From Castellaniella denitrificans (GTDB lineage: Bacteria > Pseudomonadota > Gammaproteobacteria > Burkholderiales > Burkholderiaceae_B): DNA of 64,000 nucleotides. A program made the position numbers and the translations under genes. Below, piece by piece: positions 7,737-15,083 of the stretch (positions within the stretch are counted from its first letter, which is position 1; each line of letters starts with the position of its first letter). Location of the stretch: assembly GCF_042653765.1 (NCBI RefSeq), contig NZ_JBHSEZ010000001.1, forward strand, positions 62,001-126,000. The letters run 5' to 3'. Under the pieces are notes generated by a model. The model had not been told where the DNA came from. It did not search any database and saw only the letters and a program-made list of their open reading frames with translations.

Positions 7737-7878
7737 GAGCGGCATGCAGGCCGCGAGGTGGATGCAAGCGGCCGTAGGCTGCGCAGCGTGGGGGCCTTTT
7801 TCGCCGCCGGGCCGCCCCAAGGCGAAAAGCGCCCCCGCGGAGTGCAACAAGCGGCCGTAGGCTGCGCAGCGTGGGGGC
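7737..7878. repeat. Composite dispersed repeat, locus 1 (modules A-B-C-B)
   Basis: This stretch lies between the convergent fnr and cco-linked genes. Module A (7737-7764) and B (7765-7795) recur inverted at 52362-52420 with only three differences in 59 bases. Module B recurs identically (31 bases) at 7848-7878. Between them module C (7797-7840) contains CTTTTTCGCC and GGCGAAAAG, which can pair to give a hairpin with T-runs on both strands. Related units occur at 52474-52521 and 57731-57867. A bidirectional terminator role is plausible here but inferred. Confidence 0.8.
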
Positions 7879-7881
7879 TCT

Positions 7882-8133
7882 TTATTCCACCGGATCGCCG
7901 AATTCGTCCAGCTCGACCCCGCGCGGGGCGATGCGCAGCGTGAGCGCGCTAGACAGGGCCGCCATGATCCAGAAAATGAAGAAACCCACGGTGTACACCG
8001 TGAGGCGGCCGGCCTGGAGATGCCCCAGGAACACGACGTCCAGGGGATCGACCAGCGCGAACACGACCGCGCTCGCCGCCCCCGCCATGAGGAAGGACGG
8101 CCACAGGATCCACATCAGATTGCGCACGTGCAA
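7882..8133 (-). CDS. Small membrane protein linked to cbb3 oxidase genes
   Basis: An 83-residue protein with two membrane helices (around LMWILWPSFLMAGAASAVVFAL and YTVGFFIFWIMAALSSALTL) and a short acidic tail ending in EFGDPVE. It resembles uncharacterised small membrane proteins found beside ccoG/ccoH in betaproteobacteria; no function is established. The TTG at 8133 is chosen because GGGAG lies five bases upstream; an ATG at 8115 would give 77 residues. It is last in the ccoNOQP-ccoG-ccoH series, so a role in oxidase assembly is a guess from position. Confidence 0.65.
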   Translation of the reverse strand: MHVRNLMWILWPSFLMAGAASAVVFALVDPLDVVFLGHLQAGRLTVYTVGFFIFWIMAALSSALTLRIAPRGVELDEFGDPVE

Positions 8134-8162
8134 AGCCTGTCTCCCATATGTGAACAGTGAAT

Positions 8163-8387
8163 TCAGCGTTGCGCCGCCGGGGCCGCCGGAGCGGTGACGA
8201 CCAGGCCCTGCCGGGCCCCTCCGTCGATGATAGCCTGATCCCCGTAGGACTGGAACGCCAGCACGATGGTGATGATGCAGCCGACCACCGATACGGCGGG
8301 TCCCAGGATCAGCAGCCAGGGCCAGCGGTGCCGCCACCAGGGCCGGCCTTCGGACAGCCCTTCCGTTTCCCGTGTCTTCGATGTCAT
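8163..8387 (-). CDS. ccoH: Short FixH/CcoH-family protein
   Basis: A 74-residue protein with one membrane helix (WLLILGPAVSVVGCIITIVLAF) after the family-typical PWWRHRWPW, then DGGARQGLVV, which corresponds to the conserved segment just after the helix in FixH. CcoH/FixH proteins help stabilise cbb3 oxidase during assembly. Most are about 150 residues or more; here the periplasmic domain is almost absent, a short form also common in betaproteobacteria. GGGAGG precedes the ATG at 8387. It lies between ccoG and a small membrane protein. Confidence 0.8.
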   Translation of the reverse strand: MTSKTRETEGLSEGRPWWRHRWPWLLILGPAVSVVGCIITIVLAFQSYGDQAIIDGGARQGLVVTAPAAPAAQR

Positions 8388-8406
8388 GGTGTTTTCCTCC
8401 CGGGAC

Positions 8407-9912
8407 CTAGTTCGGTACATAGAAACTGGACTGCTCGACCACCGAGGCGGATTCGCCGGAATCCCGCTTGCCGGAGGTCTCGAACCGGATGTCGTACAGG
8501 CCCGGCTTGAGCCCGTCGGCGGGCGCCCGCAGCACCACCGGCACCAGCCGGTTGGCCGAGCCGTCCACCCGCACCCGGGTGGCGCCCTGGTCGGCGGTCT
8601 GCAGGACCAGGCCCGGCACGCCCGTGGCGCGCAGGTCCAGTTCGACCGGACTTTCGTCCGAATTGATGATCTGCAGCCGGTAGACGTTCTCGATCAGGCC
8701 GCCGGCGACTTCGCGCCCGAGCGCCCCCCGGTCGCGGATCACGTCCACCCGCAGCGTCGTGCGCGTGGCCAGCGAGAAGACGAACGCGATGGCGATCGCC
8801 CCCAGCAGGGCCGAATAGGCCAGCACGCGGGGACGCAGCATGCGGCGGCGCACCTGCGGCTGGGTCAGCCGCTCCGTGATGGCGTTGCCGGACGTGTAGC
8901 GGATCAGGCCACGCTCGTAGCCCATCTTGTCCATCACCGTATCGCAGGCGTCCACGCAGGCCCCGCAGCCGATGCACATGTACTGCAGGCCGTCGCGGAT
9001 GTCGATGCCGGTCGGACAGACCTGCACGCACAGGCTGCAGTCCACGCAGTCGCCCATGCCGGCTTCCTTGTGGTCGATCTTGCGCGAGCGCCCGCCGCGC
9101 GGTTCGCCGCGCACGTGATCGTAGGTCACGACGAAGGTGTCGTCGTCCACCATCACGCTCTGGAAGCGGGCGTAGGGGCACATGTACTTGCAGACGGCCT
9201 CGCGCATGAAGCCGGCGTTGCCCCAGGTGGCGAAGGCGTAGAACAGCATCCAGAACCACTGCCAGGGACCGAGGTCGAAGGCCATCAGGTGCGCGCCCAG
9301 TTCGCGGATCGGCGCGAAATAGCCGATGAAGGTGTAGCCCGTCCACAGGGCCAGGACCACCCACAGGAAGTGCTTGGTCGCCTTGATGCGCAATTTCCGG
9401 GCGTTCCAGGGCTGCTCGTCCAGGCGGATGCGGGCCAGGCGGTCGCCCTCGACCCTGGCCTCGATCCACATGAACAGTTCGGTGTAGACCGTCTGGGGAC
9501 AGGCGTAGCCGCAGAACAGGCGCCCCGCCATGGCGGTGAACAGGAACAGGGCGAAGGCCGACAGCACCAGCAGCACCGTCAGGTAGATCACGTCCTGGGG
9601 CCACAGCACCATGCCGAACAGGTAGAACTTGCGCGCGCCCAGGTCGAACAGCACGGCCTGGCGGCCGCCCCATTCGATCCAGGGCAGGCCATAGAAGACC
9701 AGCTGGGTCAGGAACACCATCAGCACGCGGATGCGTGCGAAATTTCCCTGGACGGACCGGGGATAGATCTTCGAGCGGACCTCGGCCAGCGCCTTCTCGA
9801 CCTGGGGCGAAGTCCCGCCCCCGGAGCCCTTGCGTATCCGGCGCGCGGGCTGCCAGGCCGGGTCGTCGCGCGGCGGCTGCGCTTCGGCCTGCGAGGAGGG
9901 GTCCTTCTGCAT
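8407..9912 (-). CDS. ccoG: Cbb3 oxidase accessory protein CcoG (FixG/RdxA), ferredoxin-type
   Basis: A 501-residue membrane protein with several helices in its first 280 residues, two 4Fe-4S motifs (CVDCSLCVQVCPTGID and CIGCGACVDACDTVM) and a C-terminal immunoglobulin-like domain. The upstream motifs CGYACPQTVYTELFMW and CKYMCPYARFQ are typical of CcoG/RdxA. CcoG reduces Cu(II) to Cu(I) for assembly of the cbb3 copper centre. AGAGG precedes the start. It follows ccoP behind a strong hairpin (9959-9997), so it may be expressed less than the oxidase. Confidence 0.95.
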   Translation of the reverse strand: MQKDPSSQAEAQPPRDDPAWQPARRIRKGSGGGTSPQVEKALAEVRSKIYPRSVQGNFARIRVLMVFLTQLVFYGLPWIEWGGRQAVLFDLGARKFYLFGMVLWPQDVIYLTVLLVLSAFALFLFTAMAGRLFCGYACPQTVYTELFMWIEARVEGDRLARIRLDEQPWNARKLRIKATKHFLWVVLALWTGYTFIGYFAPIRELGAHLMAFDLGPWQWFWMLFYAFATWGNAGFMREAVCKYMCPYARFQSVMVDDDTFVVTYDHVRGEPRGGRSRKIDHKEAGMGDCVDCSLCVQVCPTGIDIRDGLQYMCIGCGACVDACDTVMDKMGYERGLIRYTSGNAITERLTQPQVRRRMLRPRVLAYSALLGAIAIAFVFSLATRTTLRVDVIRDRGALGREVAGGLIENVYRLQIINSDESPVELDLRATGVPGLVLQTADQGATRVRVDGSANRLVPVVLRAPADGLKPGLYDIRFETSGKRDSGESASVVEQSSFYVPN

Positions 9913-9958
9913 GGTGTCCTCTGTCCGTGAATGGTTGCCTGTACGACAGGCCCTTCTG

Positions 9959-9997
9959 AAAATGGGGGCGGCCGGCCCCGCGCGACGGGGCCGGCCG
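9959..9997 (-). terminator. Terminator or attenuator between ccoP and ccoG
   Basis: A 12-bp perfect stem (9969-9980 with 9986-9997, loop CGCGA) is followed on the minus strand by CCCCCATTTTC. It lies 8 bases after the ccoP stop and before ccoG, so it probably ends or weakens the ccoNOQP transcript. Confidence 0.65.
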
Positions 9998-10005
9998 GCT
10001 GCGGG

Positions 10006-10908
10006 TTAGCGGTTGGACTGGCCCCAGACCCAGGCCGCCAGCAGGCGGATCTGCTCGGGGGTCAGGTTCTGCTTCTGGGCCGGCATCTGGTTGTCGCGGC
10101 CATTCAGGATGGTCTCGACGATGGTCGCCTCGGAACTGCCGTACAGCCAGACGTCGTCGGTCAGGTTCGGGGCGCCCAGCGCCTGGTTGCCCTTGCCGTC
10201 GATGCCGTGGCAGGCCACGCAGTAGGTCTCGAACCCGCGCTTGCCGGCGTTGACCCGCAGCGGATCGTGGGCCAGCCCGGACAGGGAGCGGACGTACTGG
10301 GCGATGGCGGAAGCCTCGTCGGGCTTGATCGCCGCGCCCCAGGGCGGCATCACGCCGTGGCGGCCTTCCGTGATGGTCTCCAGGATCTGATCCGGCGCCC
10401 CGCCGTGCAGCCAGTCGCCGTCGGTCAGGTTGGGGAAGCCGCGGCCGCCCTTGGCGTCCGACCCGTGGCACTGGGCACAGTTGTTCAGGAACAGGCGCTG
10501 GCCGATGTCCCGCGCCTGGTCGTCGCGGGCGATGTCCTCGATCGGCATGTCGCGGAAGCGCTCGTACACGGGCTGGATGCGCGCGTTGAACGCCTCCTGC
10601 TCCTGCAGGACCTGCTGGCCCGCCGTGAAGCCGAGCGTGCCCTTCCAGGAACCCAGCCCCGGATACAGCACCAGGTAGCCCAGCGCGAAGATGCACAGCC
10701 CCAGGTACATCACCGTCCACCAGCGCGGCACCGGGTTGTTCAGTTCGGTCAGGTCGCCATCCCAGACGTGGCCGGTGTCCTCGACCTGCTCGACGTTGCG
10801 CTTGAGCCAGGCGCGCTGGGAAAACAGCAGGTACACGCACCAGGCGATCCCGCCCAGGGCGATGACCGCGATGTAGTAGCTCCAGAAACTGCTGACGAAA
10901 TCACTCAT
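10006..10908 (-). CDS. ccoP: Cbb3-type cytochrome oxidase subunit III CcoP (di-haem c)
   Basis: A 300-residue subunit with two N-terminal membrane helices and two periplasmic cytochrome c domains (haem motifs CAQCH and CVACH). It passes electrons from soluble cytochromes to CcoO and CcoN. Methionine ligands are expected in GVMPPWG and DNQMPAQ. Length is typical. Its start overlaps the end of ccoQ by eight bases, so translation is coupled within ccoNOQP. Confidence 0.97.
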   Translation of the reverse strand: MSDFVSSFWSYYIAVIALGGIAWCVYLLFSQRAWLKRNVEQVEDTGHVWDGDLTELNNPVPRWWTVMYLGLCIFALGYLVLYPGLGSWKGTLGFTAGQQVLQEQEAFNARIQPVYERFRDMPIEDIARDDQARDIGQRLFLNNCAQCHGSDAKGGRGFPNLTDGDWLHGGAPDQILETITEGRHGVMPPWGAAIKPDEASAIAQYVRSLSGLAHDPLRVNAGKRGFETYCVACHGIDGKGNQALGAPNLTDDVWLYGSSEATIVETILNGRDNQMPAQKQNLTPEQIRLLAAWVWGQSNR

Positions 10909-11077
10909 TTGATTCCCCGGTGTTCTTGTCGTTCTGATATTCCTCGGGCAGGGCGAAGGGCAGCATCGCCGCCTGCCGGTTGGCCTCGGCCCGATGCGCC
11001 GACCAGGCCCACCACACGATGCCGGCGAACGTCGCCATCGCCAGCGCCGTCACGATCCCATTGATGACGCCGAGCAT
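10901..11077 (-). CDS. ccoQ: Cbb3 oxidase small subunit CcoQ
   Basis: A 58-residue protein with one membrane helix (NGIVTALAMATFAGIVWWAW) and a polar tail containing LPEEY, the usual CcoQ/FixQ form. It stabilises the CcoP-core interaction. The ATG at 11077 has GGAGG upstream and lies one base after the ccoO stop; it overlaps ccoP by eight bases. Confidence 0.92.
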   Translation of the reverse strand: MLGVINGIVTALAMATFAGIVWWAWSAHRAEANRQAAMLPFALPEEYQNDKNTGESNE

Positions 11078-11078
11078 G

Positions 11079-11735
11079 TCAGCTTCCTCCCTTGGCCATG
11101 GCTTCCTGGGCGGCGGCACGCCCGCCCACGCCCAGGCCCTGCAGGAAGGCCACGACCGCGTCTTCCTCGGTCTTGCCCTTGAGCTGCTCGGGCGCGGCGG
11201 CGATTTCCTCGTCCGTGTAGGGCACGCCCAGGGTGCGCAGGACCTTCATGCGGGCCTGGACGTCGGTGCCCTCGACCGTATTCTTCTGCAGCCAGGGATA
11301 GGCCGGCATGTTGGATTCCTTGACCACGTCGCGCGGATTGCGCAGGTGGATGCGGTGCCATTCGTCGGAATAGCGCTGGCCGACGCGGGCCAGGTCCGGA
11401 CCCGTGCGCTTGGAACCCCACAGGAAGGGATGGTCGTAGACGGATTCCGCGGCGATCGAGTAGGGGCCGTAGCGCTGGACCTCCGACTGCAGCTTGCGGA
11501 CCTGCTGGGAATGGCAGCCCACGCAGCCCTCGCGGATGTAGATGTCGCGGCCCACCAGCCGCAGGGCCTCGTAGGGCTTGACGCCCTCGGCCGCCGTGGT
11601 GGTGGAATGCTGGAAGAACAGCGGAATGATCTGCACCAGGCCGGAGAACGACACCACCAGGATGCTGAAGATGATCAGCAGGCCGACGTTGCGCTCCAGC
11701 ATTTCATGGGAGAAGCGTTTCTTGGTACCAGACAT
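11079..11735 (-). CDS. ccoO: Cbb3 oxidase subunit II CcoO (mono-haem c)
   Basis: A 218-residue subunit with one N-terminal membrane anchor and one haem c motif, CVGCH, within YIREGCVGCHSQQVR, typical of CcoO. The axial Met is likely in NMPAYPWL. It transfers electrons from CcoP to CcoN. The ATG at 11735 has AGGAG seven bases upstream and lies 10 bases after ccoN. Confidence 0.97.
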   Translation of the reverse strand: MSGTKKRFSHEMLERNVGLLIIFSILVVSFSGLVQIIPLFFQHSTTTAAEGVKPYEALRLVGRDIYIREGCVGCHSQQVRKLQSEVQRYGPYSIAAESVYDHPFLWGSKRTGPDLARVGQRYSDEWHRIHLRNPRDVVKESNMPAYPWLQKNTVEGTDVQARMKVLRTLGVPYTDEEIAAAPEQLKGKTEEDAVVAFLQGLGVGGRAAAQEAMAKGGS

Positions 11736-11745
11736 GGTCAACTCC

Positions 11746-13227
11746 TTAGGCCGACGCCGGCACGGCGGATTGGGGGGCGGCATGGGCATCCGGGCTTTCC
11801 AGGGGCACCGCCGGATTGACCCGGGGCTGGCCGCGCACCGTCAGCCAGGTGTTCCAGGCCATCAGGCCCATGCCCGACAGGAAGAGCAGGCCGCCCGTCA
11901 TGCGGATGACGTAGAACGGGTAAGTGGACTTCACGGCCTCGACGAAGCTGTAGGTCAGCATGCCGTCCTCGCCCGTGGCGCGCCACATCAGGCCCTGCAT
12001 CACGCCCGCGATCCACATCGAGGCGATGTACAGCACCACCCCCAGCGTCGCCAGCCAGAAGTGCAGGTTGATGAAGTCCGGACGGGCCATGCTTTCGCGG
12101 CCGTACAGGCGCGGGATCAGGTAGTACAGCGAGCCGCAGGTGATCATGGCCACCCAGCCCAGCGCGCCCGAGTGCACGTGGCCGATCGTCCAGTCGGTGT
12201 AGTGCGACAGCGCATTGACCGTGCGGATCGACATCATGGAGCCTTCGAAAGTCGACATGCCGTAGAAGGACAGCGCCACCACCAGGAACTTCAGGATGGG
12301 GTCGGTGCGCAGCTTGTGCCAGGCGCCCGAGAGCGTCATGATGCCGTTGATCATCCCGCCCCAGGACGGCGCCAGCAGGATCAGCGAGAACGCCATGCCC
12401 AGCGACTGGGTCCAGTCGGGCAGCGAGGTGTACAGCAGGTGGTGCGGACCGGCCCACATGTAGGTGAAGGCCAGCGCCCAGAAGTGCACGATCGACAGGC
12501 GGTAGGAATAGATCGGGCGGCCCGCCTGCTTGGGCACGAAGTAGTACATCATGCCCAGGAAGCTGGTGGTCAGGAAGAAGCCCACGGCATTGTGGCCGTA
12601 CCACCACTGCACCATGGCGTCCTGCACGCCGGCGTAGGCGGAATAGGACTTCCACATCGACACCGGCAGTTCCAGGTTGTTGAAGATGTGCAGGATGGCG
12701 ATCGTCAGGATGTAGGATCCGAAGAACCAGTTCGCCACGTAGATGTGCTTGACGCGGCGCTTGACGATGGTGCCGAAGAACACGATGGCGTAGGCCACCC
12801 AGACCAGGGTGATCAGGATGTCCAGCGGCCATTCGAGCTCGGCGTATTCCTTGGTCGAGGTGAAGCCCATGGGCAGGGTGATCACCGCGCCGACGAGCAC
12901 CGCCTGCCAGCCCCAGAAGGTGAAGGCGGCGAGCTTGTCGGAGAACAGGCGCGCCTGACAGGTGCGCTGCACGACGTAGTAGGACGTGGCGAACAGGGCG
13001 CTGCCGCCGAAGGCGAAGATCACCCCGTTGGTGTGCAGCGGCCGCAGGCGCCCGTAGCTGAGCCAGGGCGTGTTGAAGTTCAGTTCCGGCCAGATCAATT
13101 GCGACGCGATCAATACCCCGACGGCCATCCCCACCACGCCCCAGAAGATCGTGGCGATGGTGAACTGCCTGACGACGCCGTAATTGAAGGTTTCGGCCGG
13201 TGTCCCGGCTGTACCGGTCGTGCCCAT
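11746..13227 (-). CDS. ccoN: Cbb3-type cytochrome oxidase catalytic subunit CcoN
   Basis: A 493-residue haem-copper oxidase subunit with about 12 membrane helices. It holds haem b and the haem b3-CuB site and reduces oxygen with high affinity. Histidine ligands are visible in RLRPLHTNGV, WWYGHNAVGF, TYMWAGPHHLLYTSLPDW and IGHVHSGALGW. It is the first gene of ccoNOQP. AGGGG precedes the ATG. An FNR box and a matching -10 lie upstream (13276-13317), so it is probably induced when oxygen is low. Confidence 0.98.
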   Translation of the reverse strand: MGTTGTAGTPAETFNYGVVRQFTIATIFWGVVGMAVGVLIASQLIWPELNFNTPWLSYGRLRPLHTNGVIFAFGGSALFATSYYVVQRTCQARLFSDKLAAFTFWGWQAVLVGAVITLPMGFTSTKEYAELEWPLDILITLVWVAYAIVFFGTIVKRRVKHIYVANWFFGSYILTIAILHIFNNLELPVSMWKSYSAYAGVQDAMVQWWYGHNAVGFFLTTSFLGMMYYFVPKQAGRPIYSYRLSIVHFWALAFTYMWAGPHHLLYTSLPDWTQSLGMAFSLILLAPSWGGMINGIMTLSGAWHKLRTDPILKFLVVALSFYGMSTFEGSMMSIRTVNALSHYTDWTIGHVHSGALGWVAMITCGSLYYLIPRLYGRESMARPDFINLHFWLATLGVVLYIASMWIAGVMQGLMWRATGEDGMLTYSFVEAVKSTYPFYVIRMTGGLLFLSGMGLMAWNTWLTVRGQPRVNPAVPLESPDAHAAPQSAVPASA

Positions 13228-13275
13228 AAGCGTTCCCCTCAGAACAAGTTAAGACATGAATTTTTGAAAAGCTGA

Positions 13276-13317
13276 ATAATCCCTTACCTGCCTCGAAACA
13301 TCCTTGATCTAGGTCAA
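13276..13317 (-). promoter_or_regulatory. FNR-dependent ccoN promoter
   Basis: TTGAT-ctag-GTCAA (13304-13317) is an FNR/ANR box. On the minus strand GATTAT (13276-13281) would be the -10, with predicted start at 13269. That puts the box centre at exactly -41.5, the class II activator position. The box overlaps the last codons of ccoS. The leader to ccoN is then about 42 bases. Confidence 0.75.
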
Positions 13318-13475
13318 GGTGCTCCGGGGCGGGCCCGATCGTCATCGTCCAGGATGGCGGTGGCCGCATCCCGGGTGTCGTCGAACTGGCCGGCGAAGAT
13401 CGCCCACCAGAACGCCGCGCCGATCCCCAGGACGAACAGCAGGGAAATCGGCAAAAGCAGAAACAGCGCGTCCAT
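13314..13475 (-). CDS. ccoS: Cbb3 oxidase maturation protein CcoS
   Basis: A 53-residue protein with one membrane helix (LFLLLPISLLFVLGIGAAFWWA) followed by GQFDDTRDAATAILDDDD; the GQFDDL-like acidic motif is diagnostic for CcoS, needed to insert cofactors into cbb3 oxidase. It begins just after the stop of the CcoI-like gene and ends inside the ccoN FNR box. Confidence 0.9.
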   Translation of the reverse strand: MDALFLLLPISLLFVLGIGAAFWWAIFAGQFDDTRDAATAILDDDDRARPGAP

Positions 13476-13480
13476 GGCCG

Positions 13481-14446
13481 TCAGCCCGACATGGCGTCGG
13501 CGGGCCGGACGGCCCCCCGCTGCCCGGCCGCGCCGCCGCCCGCCGGGCGCGCCAGGCGCCAGGCGTTGGCCGCGACGGCCAGGGAGGACAGCAGCATGGT
13601 GATGGCGGCCACCCAGGGCTGCACCCAGCCGCAGGCGGCCAGGGGCGCCATCAGCAGGTGCCAGGCCAGGGACCCATGGAGATTCTGGCGCGCGACGCGC
13701 CGCATGGCGCGATCCAGCGCGGCGGGATCGCGCACCCCGTCCGCGCCCGCGCGCAGCCGCGCCGCGTGGCGGGCCGCCAGGGCGGCCGGCACCGACATGG
13801 ACATGGCGCAGGGACAGCTCATGACCAGCAGGGCGACCGTCACGGCGACCGCGTGGTCGGGCCGGACGTTCCACCAGTACAGGCCGACCAGGGCGGCCAG
13901 CAGGATCTGGGCACAGACGAACCAGAAGGCCAGGCGGTCGGCCGAACGCAGCAGTTCGGCGTCCCGGCCTTCGTGGGGCTGGCCGCTGACGGCCTGGCGG
14001 GCACAGGTTTCGAGGAAACGGGCCGTCAGCAGGAAGGCCACGAACATGGACACCGAATCGAAATAGACTTCCCCCGCGTCGCGCCAGGTGGCGATGACGC
14101 TGGGCACGAAAGCGGCCAGTATCCCCAGCGCCACCGGCACGTCCATGCCGACGCGCCGGCGCGCCAGGGCGCGCCAGGCGCCGCGCCACACGGGCCAGGC
14201 GCAGTACAGGACCAGGGGAACGCACAGGGTCAGGCTGAGCCAGTTCATCAGCACGATGGCCTGCTCCAGGGACTGCTGGGCGTCGGGGGCGCGCACGCCA
14301 TGGCGCAGATAACCTGGGAAGGCCAGCATCATGACCTGCATCATCACCAGCCAGGCCAGCCCGGTGCGGGCCAGCATGTGCCGCCGCGCACTGCGCATGG
14401 CATCGGTCATGTTCGGCGGAGGCGTGAAGAGGGATGGAGCGCGCAT
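13481..14446 (-). CDS. CcoI-like copper P-type ATPase membrane core lacking all catalytic domains
   Basis: A 321-residue protein matching the eight membrane helices of CcoI/FixI copper ATPases: CPC at 211-213 in helix 6 (VMSCPCAMSMSVPAAL) and the helix-8 copper motif M-x-x-S-S (TMLLSSLAVAANA). The usual soluble parts are missing: no N-terminal metal-binding domain, only about 25 residues instead of the TGES actuator domain (147-171), and only about 34 residues instead of the DKTGT phosphorylation and ATP domains (225-257). Full CcoI is over 700 residues. The frame is clean, the join points are in loops, and the gene sits directly before ccoS where ccoI belongs. It cannot hydrolyse ATP as a P-type pump. 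It might be a passive copper conduit, a scaffold, or a decaying gene. The start at 14446 is supported by the promoter position. Confidence 0.8.
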   Translation of the reverse strand: MRAPSLFTPPPNMTDAMRSARRHMLARTGLAWLVMMQVMMLAFPGYLRHGVRAPDAQQSLEQAIVLMNWLSLTLCVPLVLYCAWPVWRGAWRALARRRVGMDVPVALGILAAFVPSVIATWRDAGEVYFDSVSMFVAFLLTARFLETCARQAVSGQPHEGRDAELLRSADRLAFWFVCAQILLAALVGLYWWNVRPDHAVAVTVALLVMSCPCAMSMSVPAALAARHAARLRAGADGVRDPAALDRAMRRVARQNLHGSLAWHLLMAPLAACGWVQPWVAAITMLLSSLAVAANAWRLARPAGGGAAGQRGAVRPADAMSG

Positions 14447-14452
14447 ACGGGC

Positions 14453-14494
14453 ACTATAGCCACGCGCCAGGAAGCAAACTTTGATGCAGATCAA
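14453..14494 (-). promoter_or_regulatory. FNR-dependent, apparently leaderless promoter of the CcoI-like gene
   Basis: TTGAT-gcag-ATCAA (14481-14494) is a perfect FNR box. TATAGT (14453-14458, minus strand) is the -10. Their spacing predicts transcription from 14446, placing the box at -41.5 and the start on the A of the ATG itself. No ribosome site exists upstream, which agrees with a leaderless mRNA. Confidence 0.75.
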
Positions 14495-14556
14495 AACCAT
14501 CTCCGGACCAGGGGAACTCTGGCCCGCCCGCCGCGACAATTTGCTTCCTATATAAT

Positions 14557-14572
14557 TTGATTTGCAAATCAA
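14557..14572. promoter_or_regulatory. Perfect palindrome, probable MarR operator
   Basis: TTGATTTGCAAATCAA is a perfect 16-bp palindrome directly after TATAAT (14551-14556) and 18 bases before the MarR gene. It probably mediates autorepression of the marR-FUSC unit. Its half-sites are separated by six bases, so it is not an FNR box. Confidence 0.6.
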
Positions 14573-14590
14573 TTTATATGGAATCCCCCG

Positions 14591-15082
14591 ATGAAGAATC
14601 CGACGACGGCCCATCCGTCCGGTCCCCGTTCGCGCTTCGGCATCCGCTTCTCGCTGCTGGCCCGCCGCTGGCGCCACAGGCTCGACGCGCACCTCGCACG
14701 GGCCGGGCTCACCGACGCGACCTGGGTACCGCTGATCCACCTGGACGAGACGGGCGGCGGGATGAGCCAGAAAGACCTAGCGCTGCTGGTCGGCGTGGAC
14801 GGCTCGAGCCTGGTCCGGGTGCTCGACATCCTCGAACGCCAGGGCCTGGTCGAACGGCGGCGCTGCGAGACCGACGGACGCGCCCGGCTGGTGCGCCTCA
14901 CGCCCGATGGCGAGCGGCGCGTAGCCGGCATCCGCCAGGAACTCGGCAAAGGCGAACGGGCGCTGCTGGCCGATCTTTCGGAACAGGAGATCGCCGCCAT
15001 GCTGGAATGCTTCGACCGCATCGACCGCCGGATCGCCGCGCTCGAGCGCGCGGCGGCGGACAATGGCCCGGGAGCGCTGTGA
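14591..15082 (+). CDS. MarR/SlyA-family transcriptional regulator
   Basis: A 163-residue winged-helix protein: the HTH is around MSQKDLALLVGVDGSSLVRVLD and the wing contains ERRRCETDGRARLVRLTPDG. Such proteins usually repress an adjacent efflux gene and are released by small aromatic compounds. It is divergent from the CcoI-like gene and directly precedes a FUSC transporter gene (start 1 base after its stop), which is its likely target. A perfect palindrome overlaps its promoter region. Confidence 0.85.
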   Translation: MKNPTTAHPSGPRSRFGIRFSLLARRWRHRLDAHLARAGLTDATWVPLIHLDETGGGMSQKDLALLVGVDGSSLVRVLDILERQGLVERRRCETDGRARLVRLTPDGERRVAGIRQELGKGERALLADLSEQEIAAMLECFDRIDRRIAALERAAADNGPGAL

Positions 15083-15083
15083 C

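Noticed and set aside
7737..7878. A CRISPR array or tRNA cluster at the repeated region
   Set aside because: There are only two identical 31-base copies with dissimilar arrangement, no regular spacers, and no cloverleaf; it is a dispersed repeat.
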